The notes under the pieces: model-generated
Told to the model about the DNA's origin: nothing
Database searches by the model: none
The model's input: the letters and a program-made list of their open reading frames with translations, nothing else
Shown: piece by piece, positions 46,435-55,410 of the stretch
How positions within the stretch are numbered: position 1 is the stretch's first letter
Layout of the letters: every line of letters starts with the position of its first letter
From: CAYJIX01 sp964370375
GTDB taxonomy: Bacteria > Desulfobacterota > Desulfovibrionia > Desulfovibrionales > Desulfovibrionaceae
Direction: 5' to 3'
Assembly (NCBI GenBank): GCA_964370375.1
Contig: CAYJIX010000008.1
Location: 1-64,000, forward strand
DNA: 64,000 nt
Position numbers and translations under genes: made by a program

Positions 46435-47880
46435 TCATTGTTGTAATGTTTGTTGCGTGTGTATGCTGCGCTTATCCTTACCATCGCCACCGTCCCAACC
46501 TCCGCCAAGGGCCATGCACACATCCACAATGGCACCTAGCTGTTCTTCACGCGCTGTGGCTAATTCTAGTTGATATTGAAAAAGGGTTCTTTCAGTATCA
46601 AGAACTTCTAAATATGATGAATACCCTACAGCATAACGTGCCTTAGCCAGATTGTTGCTTGCTTGTGCGTCTGCTACGGCATGTTCAAGGGAAGCGACAA
46701 CAAAAGTTCCCTCACTTTGCCTTGCCAAAGCATCGCGCACGTCTGCAAAAGCGTTTTGTATGGCTTGTTCATAGCCGGCAAGCGCTTCTTGCTGAGCAGC
46801 TTTTACACTGTCCACCTCAGCACCGATACGGCCTGCTTCAAACAGTGGCACTGTTGCAGTACCCCCGTAATACCATGTGTTTTGGGGGCCGCTAAAAAGT
46901 TCGTGCAAATGAGGACTAACGATGCCAAGTAATCCGGTAAGCGAAATGGAAGGAAACCATGCAGCTTTTGCTACACCTATACGAGCATTGGCAGCAATAA
47001 GCGTTTGTTCTGCTGCGACAATGTCGGGCCTGCGTTCAAGCAGTTCAGAAGGCAAACCTTCCGGTATTACTGGCACTGCCTGCAGATTTGTAAGAATATT
47101 TTTGCCAGATACTGTTTCTTCCATAATGCTTCGCGGTGAACGCCCCACAAGTACAAGTAGGGATGCCTCTGCAGCTTCTCGTGCAGCTAGGGCGCGGTGC
47201 AAGGTTGTTTGCGCTGTTTCAACGGCAGTTTTGGCCTGCATCAAATCCAGTTTACTAATGTAGCCAAGGGCGTAACGATCATTATAAATCTGTACTTCTT
47301 TTTGGCGTGTTGCAAGGGTGTTTTGGGCAATGTCTATCTGGATATCAAGGCTAAGCAGGGTAAAATAGGCCATGGCTGTTTGTCCGGCAACAGCAAGTCG
47401 CATGGCAGAACGAGAAGCTTGTGAAGAGGCCAGTTCGGCTTTTGCCGCTTCCGACGCGTTTTTATACTTGCCCCACAAGTCAAGTTCCCAACTTGCCAAA
47501 AAGCCTGCGCTGTAAGGTGCTGTACTGTCAGTGACTTTTGTTCTGTCAACCCATGTTGGAAGCGCTTGTCCCTCTCCCTCCAGCGTGGGGAATCGATTGG
47601 CATTGGCAAGTCCAAGCTGCGCTCTGGCAGCTTCTACCTGGGCCATGGATTGAGCCAGAGTTCTGTTTTTTGACAAGGCTTCTTCTATCAGACTGTTCAA
47701 CAAAGCGTCGTTAAAACGAGTCCACCAATCGGCATGAAGGCCTTCTCCCTTGCTTTCATGATCCATTGTCCATGCATTTGGCAAAGCCAGCTGTGGACGA
47801 TTATAATCAGGAGCTAAAGAACACCCCCCAAGCAGAACCAGTATGCCATACAAAATCCAAGCAGTGGTAACGCGTTGCAT
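46435..47880 (-). CDS. RND efflux outer-membrane channel (TolC/OprM-like lipoprotein)
   Basis: A 481-residue NodT-type outer-membrane factor. A lipoprotein signal ends in LVLLGGC followed by SLAPDYNRP, the standard OprM opening. Two long repeats of helical barrel sequence follow (about 60-240 and 260-460), with RPDIVAAEQTLIAANARIGVA and GYSSYLEVLDTERTLFQYQ. It forms the exit duct of the RND pump. The start at 47880 follows AAGGAG and lies 2 bases past the RND gene stop, so the three genes form one operon. Confidence 0.93.
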   Translation of the reverse strand: MQRVTTAWILYGILVLLGGCSLAPDYNRPQLALPNAWTMDHESKGEGLHADWWTRFNDALLNSLIEEALSKNRTLAQSMAQVEAARAQLGLANANRFPTLEGEGQALPTWVDRTKVTDSTAPYSAGFLASWELDLWGKYKNASEAAKAELASSQASRSAMRLAVAGQTAMAYFTLLSLDIQIDIAQNTLATRQKEVQIYNDRYALGYISKLDLMQAKTAVETAQTTLHRALAAREAAEASLLVLVGRSPRSIMEETVSGKNILTNLQAVPVIPEGLPSELLERRPDIVAAEQTLIAANARIGVAKAAWFPSISLTGLLGIVSPHLHELFSGPQNTWYYGGTATVPLFEAGRIGAEVDSVKAAQQEALAGYEQAIQNAFADVRDALARQSEGTFVVASLEHAVADAQASNNLAKARYAVGYSSYLEVLDTERTLFQYQLELATAREEQLGAIVDVCMALGGGWDGGDGKDKRSIHTQQTLQQ

Positions 47881-47882
47881 GA

Positions 47883-50800
47883 TCACTCCTTGCCTTTGGC
47901 TTTTATAATATTTTGAAATTTTGCAGAAAACGCCATGATCCAACGGAAAAACACCGGCACAAACAAGGGGGCTATACCTGTTGCCAACAGCATGCCACCA
48001 ATGACGCTGGTGCCAATGGCCTGCCTGCTGGCGGCCCCTGCTCCCGTACTTATTGCCAAGGGGACACAGCCAAGGATAAATGCCATGGATGTCATCACAA
48101 TGGGCCTAAACCGAAGGCGAGATCCTTCTTCGGCAGCTGTAATAATGTCCAGCCCTTCTAGGCGTACCTTTTCAACAGCAAATTCCACAATCAAAATGGC
48201 ATTTTTAGCTGAAAGTCCAATCAGCGTGACCAGGGCAACTTGGAAGTACACGTCATTATCCATGCTGCGTAGCCACACAGCACAGAGCGCGCCCAAAACT
48301 CCAAATGGCACCGCTGTCAACACCGTAAACGGCAGGGACCAGCTTTCATACTGAGCGGCCAGGATAAGAAAGACCATGACCAGAGCTAGGGCAAAAATCA
48401 TGGAAGTACCGCTACTGACAAGCTTTTCTTGATAGGAAGACCCCGACCAGGCAATGGTGTAGCCTTGCGGTAAAATCTCTGCCGCCACAGCTTCCATGGC
48501 AGTTAAAGCTTCTCCTGAGCTATACCCGGGAGCAGGGTTGCCCATAAACTTGGCTGCCGGAAAATTGTTAAATCTTTCAACGGTCTGCGGCCCTGCAGTG
48601 GGTGTTACGTTTAGCAAAGAAACGATGGGAACCATATTGCCAGTTGTGCTGCGGACAAAAACTTCAGACAAATTGTCGGGAAAAGCGCGGTATTTGGCCT
48701 CAGCTTGTGTATAAACCCTGAACGTGCGACCAAATTTATTAAAATCGTTTACATAATACGACCCAAATGTGGCCTGCATGGTAGCAAAAACGTCTGATAC
48801 AGGCACGTCAAGGCTTTTGGCTTTTTCACGGTCAAGCTCTACGTGAAGTTGGGGGGCGTTTACAGAAAACGTTGTGCTCACACCTTGCAATTCCGGACGA
48901 TTATTTGCGGCTGCTGTCAATTTTTCTGCTACGCCTGCAAGATCAGCCAAGGAACCTTCTGTTCGGTTTTGCAGCCACATCTCAAAACCGCCCGTGTTGC
49001 TCATGCCGGAAATAGGCGGAGGATTGAATGCTATAATAGTGCCCTCAGGTAATGTGGTACCCATGGCAAAAATCCGTCTGATAAGAGCAAAAGAGGATTG
49101 ATCAGGTTCAGGCCGTTTGCTCCAATCAGTAAGTGTGACGAAAAACGTAGCGTAATTGCTTTTTGAGGCATTGGAAATGGCGTCCATGCCTGCAAACGTC
49201 ATGACATCTTCCACTACAGGGTCTTGTTTGATCATGTTCGCAAGGGTGTCTGCTACCTTCGATGTGCGGTTTAAGGCCGCCCCTTCAGGTAAAATGGCAA
49301 GGCCAAGGATATACCCTTGGTCTTCATTGGGCACAAGGCCCCCGGGAACACGTTCAAACACACCGCCAATGCCAATAAATACCAACAAAAACAACCCTAC
49401 AAACAAGATGGAGCGGCGAATAAGCACCTTAACCCCACGCACATAGCCGTTGGTGATTTTATCAAACATGGCGTTAAAAGCACGAAAAAACGCTCCGGGC
49501 TCGTGCCTTTTATCCGTAAGCAGCACAGCGCACAAGGCAGGTGTTAGGGTAAGAGCCACAATGCCGGAAATGGTCACAGATACAGCAATGGTGATGGCAA
49601 ATTGTTGATACATTTTTCCGGCAAGGCCGCCGGTAAAAGCAACAGGGATAAAAACAGCGCATAAAACCAAAACAACGGCAACAATGGGCCCTGTAACTTC
49701 TTTCATGGCCTTGGCAGTGGCTATGCGTTTGGGCTGGCCCTCGGCTATGTGGCGTTCAACATTTTCAAGCACTACAATGGCATCGTCAACAACAATACCA
49801 ATAGCCAACACAAGTCCAAACATGGTTAATGAATTTATTGAAAAATCAAGAACATACATGCCTGCAAACGTCCCTACAATGGACACAGGCACAGCCAGAC
49901 ATGGGATAAGTGTGGCACGCCAGTTTTGTAAAAACAAAAAAACAACCAAAAACACCAAAACCATGGCTTCAAGGAGCGTGCGCACAACCTCATCAATGGA
50001 AATTTTTACAAAGGTAGTTGTGTCATAGGGGATACTGTAGGCCAGACCAACGGGAAATCTGGCAGAGAGTTCTTGCATAGTATGGCGCACAGCTTCGGCT
50101 GTTGCCAAGGCGTTTGCCCCGGGAGAAAGAGAAATACCTATGGGCACAGCAGCTCCGCCATTGAGCTTGCCCTCAAAGTTGTAACTTTGCGCGCCAAGCT
50201 CTACCCTGGCCACATCACCAAGGTACAAGATGGAGCCGTCATCCTTGGTGCGCAAAATAACTTGTTCAAATTGAGAGGGCTCGCTTAGCCTTCCTTGGGT
50301 TGTTATCTGCCAGGCTACTTCCACATCTGAAGCCATGGGAAGTTGTCCAAGGCTCCCTGCTGCAAATTGAGCGTTTTGATCACTTAAGGCATTGGCTACA
50401 TCTTCTGTGCTTATGCCAAGCTGGGCCATGCGGTCTGGTTGCAACCATATTCGTATGGCATAGTCTTGCGCGGCAAAATTGGTGACATCTCCAACCCCAG
50501 GGATTCGTTTGAGTTCGTCAATAAGATTGAGCAAAGCGTAATTGCTTAAGTAAATAGTATCAAACCTTTCGTCAGGGGAGGTTAGAAAAATGATTTGTAA
50601 AATGGCAGGAGAGCGTTTTAATACAGACACGCCCATGCGCTGCACATCCTGTGGAAGCTGAGGCGTTGCCAATTGCACACGATTGTTCACGTCAATGGTT
50701 GCTTGGTCGGGATCGGTTCCCACGTCAAACGATACGGTAAGTGCCATGGAACCGGTACTTGAAGAGATGGAATTCATGTAAATCATGTTTTCCACACCAT

Positions 50801-51074
50801 TAACTTGGCTTTCAAGTAACGAAGCGACTGTTTCGGCAATAACATCGGCGGAAGCCCCATTATAGGTTGCAGAAACCTGCACCTGTGGCGGCGTAAGGTC
50901 GGGGTATTGCTCAATGGGAAGCACAAAAATAGCAATGGCTCCCACCAAGGTAATGAGGATAGATAAAACTGTAGAAAAAATCGGCCTGCGTAAAAAAAAG
51001 CCTTCGCGCACCGATTCTGGGACTTGGCTTTTGCCATGTTGTTTTGAATGTATAGCTAAATTTGACTGATCCAT
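47883..51074 (-). CDS. RND inner-membrane efflux transporter (AcrB/MexB-like, HAE1)
   Basis: A 1063-residue resistance-nodulation-division transporter of the HAE1 branch, of normal length. It has RRPIFSTVLSI, PDLTPPQVQVSA and GLVLAIGIVVDDAIVVLENVER, which carries the proton-relay aspartates; two periplasmic docking loops; and a second repeat with IGLSAKNAILIVEFA. It uses the proton gradient to expel amphiphilic compounds. The start codon at 51074 is preceded by AGTGAG. It sits between the adaptor and channel genes. Confidence 0.95.
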   Translation of the reverse strand: MDQSNLAIHSKQHGKSQVPESVREGFFLRRPIFSTVLSILITLVGAIAIFVLPIEQYPDLTPPQVQVSATYNGASADVIAETVASLLESQVNGVENMIYMNSISSSTGSMALTVSFDVGTDPDQATIDVNNRVQLATPQLPQDVQRMGVSVLKRSPAILQIIFLTSPDERFDTIYLSNYALLNLIDELKRIPGVGDVTNFAAQDYAIRIWLQPDRMAQLGISTEDVANALSDQNAQFAAGSLGQLPMASDVEVAWQITTQGRLSEPSQFEQVILRTKDDGSILYLGDVARVELGAQSYNFEGKLNGGAAVPIGISLSPGANALATAEAVRHTMQELSARFPVGLAYSIPYDTTTFVKISIDEVVRTLLEAMVLVFLVVFLFLQNWRATLIPCLAVPVSIVGTFAGMYVLDFSINSLTMFGLVLAIGIVVDDAIVVLENVERHIAEGQPKRIATAKAMKEVTGPIVAVVLVLCAVFIPVAFTGGLAGKMYQQFAITIAVSVTISGIVALTLTPALCAVLLTDKRHEPGAFFRAFNAMFDKITNGYVRGVKVLIRRSILFVGLFLLVFIGIGGVFERVPGGLVPNEDQGYILGLAILPEGAALNRTSKVADTLANMIKQDPVVEDVMTFAGMDAISNASKSNYATFFVTLTDWSKRPEPDQSSFALIRRIFAMGTTLPEGTIIAFNPPPISGMSNTGGFEMWLQNRTEGSLADLAGVAEKLTAAANNRPELQGVSTTFSVNAPQLHVELDREKAKSLDVPVSDVFATMQATFGSYYVNDFNKFGRTFRVYTQAEAKYRAFPDNLSEVFVRSTTGNMVPIVSLLNVTPTAGPQTVERFNNFPAAKFMGNPAPGYSSGEALTAMEAVAAEILPQGYTIAWSGSSYQEKLVSSGTSMIFALALVMVFLILAAQYESWSLPFTVLTAVPFGVLGALCAVWLRSMDNDVYFQVALVTLIGLSAKNAILIVEFAVEKVRLEGLDIITAAEEGSRLRFRPIVMTSMAFILGCVPLAISTGAGAASRQAIGTSVIGGMLLATGIAPLFVPVFFRWIMAFSAKFQNIIKAKGKE

Positions 51075-51081
51075 GGTGTGC

Positions 51082-52284
51082 TCACTGCGTTTTTGTGCTA
51101 CTTAGCGGTAGTCTGATCATGGATGTTTGAAGCTTCGCATGCTCTGATTGAGTGCTTGGCTTTTGCGGACTAGCAATGCGCACAGGTTTTCCCGGGATTG
51201 CTTTATTAGATCCTTCAATCACAATCCGTTCTCCAACTGCAAGTCCCTGTTCAAGCAACACTTGATTGCCAAAAGAATCGCTAAGGCGAACCGTCCGCAT
51301 TTGTGCCGTATTGTCTTTATCCACTACAATAACCATGGGGCCATTTTGTGTTTGAATGACAGCCTTTTGTGGTATGAGAATGGCCTCTTTAAGGTGCAAC
51401 CCTTTTAATGTAACGCGCACAAATTGACCCGGCATTACAAACATGTGAGGGTTTTCAAATTCGGCTCTTGCGTTGACGCTGCTAAGATCTGCTTGCACGG
51501 CTTTGTCAACAAAGGTCACCTTGCCGGCTGTTGCATATTCTCTGTTATCAGCAAGGGTTATGTGGGCCGTGGCCATATGCCCACTGAGCTTGCCTTGTTC
51601 TACAAGTACGCGAATTCGCATAAAAATCGTACTTGGTATGGAAAAATTCACGTTAATGGGGTTGAGTTGATTGACCATGGTAAGCATGTTTTCATCAGGG
51701 CTGTCAGCCATGACAAGATTGCCTATAGTGTGCTGCTCTTTTCCTGCATAGCCATCTACCGGTGACACCACAAAAGCGTATTCCAATTGAATGGCAGCTT
51801 CTTGAACCGCTGCTGAGGCAGCATCAAAATCTGCTTTTGCGGAAGCAAAGGTTGCTTCCGCTGCTTCTAAATCTCGCTGACTTACCGCTCGTTTGGCATA
51901 TAGGGCTTGATGTCGGTCTTTTTCCTGCATGGCTTGAACATATTTTGCCCGTGCTTCAGCCATGCTCCCTTTGGCTCTGTCAAGAGCCGCGCGATAACTG
52001 TCTGGTTCAATTTCAAACAAGAGCTGGCCCTTAGTAACGCGGTCACCTTCTGTATAGGCACGGCGCGTCAAAATGCCTGAAACTTGCGCACGAACAATAA
52101 CAGACCTAGAACCTTCGGTTTGTCCCACAAAATCATAACTTACGGGCTCGTCCTTGGCCGTGACTGTCATAACCTCCACGAGGGGTGCCGGCATGGCTCC
52201 TTGTTGTTGCTCGTGAGATGAACAACCTGCAAAAAGGCCAAGACTCAAAATGAGTATAAAGCCAACAGAAAACATTTTTTTCAT
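51082..52284 (-). CDS. RND efflux periplasmic adaptor (AcrA-like lipoprotein)
   Basis: A 400-residue membrane-fusion protein. The lipoprotein signal ends LGLFAGC. A barrel-sandwich follows (VIVRAQVSGILTRRAYTEGD, then the matching half later), with a coiled-coil hairpin in between (LDRAKGSMAEARAKYVQ, then DRHQALYAKRAVSQRDLE). The C-terminal beta barrel has PIPQKAVI-like ILIPQKAVIQTQNGP. It bridges the RND pump and outer-membrane channel. AAGAAGG precedes the ATG at 52284. No regulator gene is adjacent. Confidence 0.94.
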   Translation of the reverse strand: MKKMFSVGFILILSLGLFAGCSSHEQQQGAMPAPLVEVMTVTAKDEPVSYDFVGQTEGSRSVIVRAQVSGILTRRAYTEGDRVTKGQLLFEIEPDSYRAALDRAKGSMAEARAKYVQAMQEKDRHQALYAKRAVSQRDLEAAEATFASAKADFDAASAAVQEAAIQLEYAFVVSPVDGYAGKEQHTIGNLVMADSPDENMLTMVNQLNPINVNFSIPSTIFMRIRVLVEQGKLSGHMATAHITLADNREYATAGKVTFVDKAVQADLSSVNARAEFENPHMFVMPGQFVRVTLKGLHLKEAILIPQKAVIQTQNGPMVIVVDKDNTAQMRTVRLSDSFGNQVLLEQGLAVGERIVIEGSNKAIPGKPVRIASPQKPSTQSEHAKLQTSMIRLPLSSTKTQ

Positions 52285-52372
52285 ACAAATAACCTTCTTT
52301 GTCCGATCAATTATGGCCCAGTGAGGATAAAACCACATCAGGTGTCAAAACTTGCTCCATGATGCTGTGCAG

Positions 52373-52392
52373 TATTTTTATGCATAAAAATA
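52373..52392. promoter_or_regulatory. 20-base perfect palindrome, possible RND operator
   Basis: TATTTTTATGCATAAAAATA reads identically on both strands and lies about 90-110 bases before the adaptor gene start. Local AT-richness makes chance a partial explanation, but perfect 20-base palindromes are uncommon. TetR- or MarR-type regulators of efflux pumps bind such sites. Confidence 0.45.
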
Positions 52393-52634
52393 AGTAAATC
52401 CCTGCATCGGAGCGTCATTTTGTGCATGGTCTTGTGGCAAAAGGGTGCTTTTAAAAAAAATTACAACATCCAAGTAAAAAAAGAAATGGCTTAGATTATA
52501 ATGCGTTATGAACGTTCAATATAAGAGAAAACGCCTAACGAACTGTTTGGTGCTTGTTGGCAGGCAAGGCATATACTCTTTAGTGTGACATGCCTGATTA
52601 GATGACACATATGGCAATGCGCACATAAGGGTAG

Positions 52635-52664
52635 GATCTATAGGTATTACCTGATCTATAGGTA
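52635..52664 (+). repeat. direct repeats upstream of the hpt promoter
   Basis: GATCTATAGGTA occurs at 52635-52646 and again at 52653-52664 (18-base period). A further GGTAAT echo follows at about 52672-52677. The block ends just before the -35 hexamer, a usual place for activator binding. Confidence 0.45.
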
Positions 52665-52680
52665 ATGTATGGGTAATGCC

Positions 52681-52710
52681 TTGACACCCCCCTTTGAAAA
52701 AGGTCATACT
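52681..52710 (+). promoter_or_regulatory. sigma-70-type promoter for hpt-fapA
   Basis: A perfect -35 hexamer TTGACA (52681-52686) is followed 18 bases later by CATACT (52705-52710, four of six matches to TATAAT). Transcription would start near 52717, about 32 bases before the ATG. Confidence 0.5.
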
Positions 52711-52748
52711 ATCTATCATTGAGTAACCCTTTTGGGAGGAAGCTTCAT

Positions 52749-53105
52749 ATGGCTTTACAGATAGCTGGAATTGACATAGCGCAGGCACTGAGTCGTTTAG
52801 CAAACAATGAAGGGTTGTTAACGCGGCTGTTAAAAATGTTTTATAAGGACAATAATGCCATAGCTGCCAGTTTGATTGACATGTATGAACGGCAGGATTG
52901 GGACGCTCTTGAAAAAGCAACACATAACTTGAAAGGCGTTGCCGGTAATGTATCTGCAATACAGCTTTTTGAGGCAGCCAAAGCATTTGATGATGCTTTG
53001 CGCAGCACTCCTCCGGATACGTCCCGTGCTAACTTAGATGCTATGCTTACAGAACTCGATATTTTGCTAAAAGGCATTGAGCAAGGAATCGATTTGTCTA
53101 GCTAG
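52749..53105 (+). CDS. histidine phosphotransfer (Hpt) protein
   Basis: A 118-residue four-helix Hpt domain with the phosphorylation motif THNLKGVAGN; the receiving histidine is H59. Such stand-alone proteins carry phosphate between hybrid kinases and response regulators, but no kinase or regulator is in this window. The start at 52749 is fixed by GGGAGGAAGC; an in-frame start 30 bases upstream is rejected. The fapA-like gene starts five bases after its stop, so co-translation is likely. Confidence 0.85.
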   Translation: MALQIAGIDIAQALSRLANNEGLLTRLLKMFYKDNNAIAASLIDMYERQDWDALEKATHNLKGVAGNVSAIQLFEAAKAFDDALRSTPPDTSRANLDAMLTELDILLKGIEQGIDLSS

Positions 53106-53109
53106 TAGT

Positions 53110-54231
53110 ATGGTGTACTATCTTTACCACCATTTTGATCCCTTTTTTGATCATAAGGCTGTAAAGCCTGTGAAAGATCCTGTTACAGGTGTCAGCAGCT
53201 GGTATAGCCTTGGTTACGTACAGAACGTTTTGCAAGGTCAATGCCTTGCAGAAGTGATCACGCCTGCTTCTGTAGCAGAACCGGATACGCGCTGGCTAGT
53301 ACAGGAGCCACGCTTGCCACAAGGTGTGGGAACTGTGGTAGATCCGCAAAACCCCTGCCGTCTTCTTGCTGCGTATAGTGGCTATGTTCTTTATATTGAT
53401 AATCTTATTTGCGTGCAAAGCACACTTAATATCCGCACTCATGTGGATTTTCATACGGGGCATGTGCATTTTGTTGGGGACTTGGTCCTTCATAAAAATT
53501 TGCGCTCCGGATTCAAAATCCATGGGCGAAGTGTCACGGTCAAGGGCATGATTGAGGGAGGGTGTGCTTTTTCTGATAGCTCTCTTGATGTGTCTGGCGG
53601 TGTGCGCAGTGGCCCCAGCAACATTTGTGTAGTGCAAGCAAAAGGTGCAATAGCAGTCGATTTTTGCGAAAAAGCTACTTTGCGCAGTGCAGGAGCAATT
53701 ACTGTACAGCGTTTCATCCTTGATGCCACGTTAGAGGCCTGTGATACTATAACCATAGGCGATCGGGCCATTGGTGGAGCCCTTCATGCAAGGCAGCACA
53801 TTTTGATAAAGGGCGATCTAGGTAATGCAGCAGGCACTGCCACGCCAGTTTTTTTGGGGTATGATCCTTTGATCATCCGTCGCCTTGATCGCTGCAACCG
53901 TCGTCTTGCTGTGTTTGAGGAAAAGCTTATGCATCTTAAAGCCATAGCAGGGCATCTTCCCCAAAATGCCAATGAAAATACACGCAAGCTGGCCCATATA
54001 ACGTATTTGTACAAGAAAAATATACGCCTTCAACGGGAGCTGCACACCAGGCTTGCAGAAAATCAAAAAAGTCTTGTCGATTGCCGCCTTGTGGTGCTTG
54101 GCAAGGTCATGCCTGGTGTGACGGTTTCCATAGGTTCAATAGCCTATTCTGTCAGGCAGCCTCTTGAAAATGTAACGTTTTTTCTTTGTGATGGGCAGGT
54201 GAATGTTTCGCAGGCCGCCGCTTCTTGCTAG
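53110..54231 (+). CDS. FapA/DUF342-family protein
   Basis: A 373-residue protein with the DUF342 beta-helix-like core (about 100-255): repeated short strands such as VHFVGDLVLHKNLRSGFKIH, VKGMIEGGCAF, LDVSGGVRSG, and ALHARQHILIKGDLG. A basic coiled-coil segment (about 270-335) and a final beta part follow. In Vibrio and relatives FapA-type proteins affect flagellar assembly or polar organisation. The start is uncertain: ATG at 53110 has no clear site of its own and may depend on coupling with hpt, and a TTG at 53077 is the alternative. Confidence 0.75.
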   Translation: MVYYLYHHFDPFFDHKAVKPVKDPVTGVSSWYSLGYVQNVLQGQCLAEVITPASVAEPDTRWLVQEPRLPQGVGTVVDPQNPCRLLAAYSGYVLYIDNLICVQSTLNIRTHVDFHTGHVHFVGDLVLHKNLRSGFKIHGRSVTVKGMIEGGCAFSDSSLDVSGGVRSGPSNICVVQAKGAIAVDFCEKATLRSAGAITVQRFILDATLEACDTITIGDRAIGGALHARQHILIKGDLGNAAGTATPVFLGYDPLIIRRLDRCNRRLAVFEEKLMHLKAIAGHLPQNANENTRKLAHITYLYKKNIRLQRELHTRLAENQKSLVDCRLVVLGKVMPGVTVSIGSIAYSVRQPLENVTFFLCDGQVNVSQAAASC

Positions 54232-54255
54232 TTTTTTGTCTAAAGGAATATCTTC

Positions 54256-55122
54256 ATGCAACCTCGTTGTGTTGATCTGCATACCCATAGTCATGTCTCT
54301 GACGGCACAGACAGCCCTGCTGAAATAGTAAGGCAAGCTGCAAAGTGTAACCTTGCGGCTGTCGCTCTCACAGATCATGATACTATTGATGGGCTTGATG
54401 AAGCGAGCGAAGCCGGAAAAAAATACGATATTGAGGTTGTTCGCGGGTGCGAAATCAGCGTAGAGAGTCCCTATGGGCAAGTGCACCTGCTAGGGCTATG
54501 GTTGCCTGAACATAGTCCTTCTTTTGAAGAGATGCTTGAACAGTTCAGAGCTGATAGAAAAAGCCGTAACCAACGAATGGTAGAAAATCTTGTGACTCTT
54601 GGTTGTCCCATAAGCTATGCTGAAGTTGTGAACTATGCGAAAGGCGAGCCGGTTGGGCGACCGCACATTGCAGAAGTCATGTGCCAAAACGGATTTACTT
54701 CATCACAAGAAGCGGCATTTAAGGGGTTTTTGGTCAAAGGGACTCCTGCCTTTGTGCCCAAAAAAAACGCTGATCCACAAAAAGTCACTACATTATTGGC
54801 AGATATCGGAGCAACTGTAGCCATAGCGCATCCCATGCTATTGCCTTGTCCTAGGGAATGGCTCGAAGACTTTTTGTCAGATATGCGTTCTTATGGGCTT
54901 TCAGCCATTGAGGCTTGGCATAGCAGTCATAACCCTGAGCAAGTCCGTTACTGCACAGATCTTGCGGCACGGCTAAACCTTGGCCTTACAGGTGGGTCAG
55001 ATTACCATGGCGCGCTAAAACCTATGGTAAAGCTTGGCACAGGCAGGGGCCAGGTTCGCTTTACGCAAGCGTTATACGAACGCCTTAAAGATCGACGGCG
55101 AGCCATGGGGTTACCTGTGTGA
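54256..55122 (+). CDS. PHP-domain phosphoesterase (YciV/RNase AM-like)
   Basis: A 288-residue PHP protein with metal motifs DLHTHSHVSDG at 7-17, LTDHDTIDG at about 38-46, GCEIS, GRPHIA, AIAHP and GSDYHG. Relatives such as YciV/RNase AM and 3',5'-nucleoside bisphosphate phosphatases act on RNA 5' ends or small nucleotides. The substrate is not settled here. AAAGGAATATC precedes the ATG. Its stop overlaps the GTG start of the GIY-YIG gene by four bases. Confidence 0.85.
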   Translation: MQPRCVDLHTHSHVSDGTDSPAEIVRQAAKCNLAAVALTDHDTIDGLDEASEAGKKYDIEVVRGCEISVESPYGQVHLLGLWLPEHSPSFEEMLEQFRADRKSRNQRMVENLVTLGCPISYAEVVNYAKGEPVGRPHIAEVMCQNGFTSSQEAAFKGFLVKGTPAFVPKKNADPQKVTTLLADIGATVAIAHPMLLPCPREWLEDFLSDMRSYGLSAIEAWHSSHNPEQVRYCTDLAARLNLGLTGGSDYHGALKPMVKLGTGRGQVRFTQALYERLKDRRRAMGLPV

Positions 55123-55406
55123 CTTGGTACGTCTATTTGCTACGATGCGTAGACGATACGTTGTATTGCGGAATAAGCACAGATCTTGATCGTCGTTTAG
55201 ATCAACATAACGGGCTGTTAGCTGGTGGCGCTCGTTACACCAAGGGGCGTCGCCCTGTGGCATTACTCATGAGTGTGGCGTGTCCGGATCAAAGCACAGC
55301 CCTACGCCTTGAAGCAAAGGTTAAAAAGGTTCCCTGTGCTCGTAAAGCAAAGGTGTTGGCTGCGTTTTCTACCGCATTGACAGCAGAATTCACGGATGAA
55401 GAGTAG
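55119..55406 (+). CDS. GIY-YIG nuclease-superfamily small protein (UPF0213-like)
   Basis: A 95-residue GIY-YIG domain: WYVYLLRC replaces GIY, LYCGISTDLDRRLDQHN carries the YIG-type and arginine motifs, and GGARYTKGRRPV follows. Members of this short group may nick DNA, but their role is unknown. The GTG start overlaps the PHP gene stop (GTGA), showing translational coupling. Confidence 0.88.
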   Translation: MTWYVYLLRCVDDTLYCGISTDLDRRLDQHNGLLAGGARYTKGRRPVALLMSVACPDQSTALRLEAKVKKVPCARKAKVLAAFSTALTAEFTDEE

Positions 55407-55410
55407 TGCT

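Larger units (their letters stand above)
52285..52748. other. divergent regulatory region between the RND operon and hpt
   Basis: A 464-base gap containing a 20-base palindrome near the RND side and a repeat block plus promoter near the hpt side, described separately. The remaining ~200 bases are AT-rich with no gene that I would call. Confidence 0.5.
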
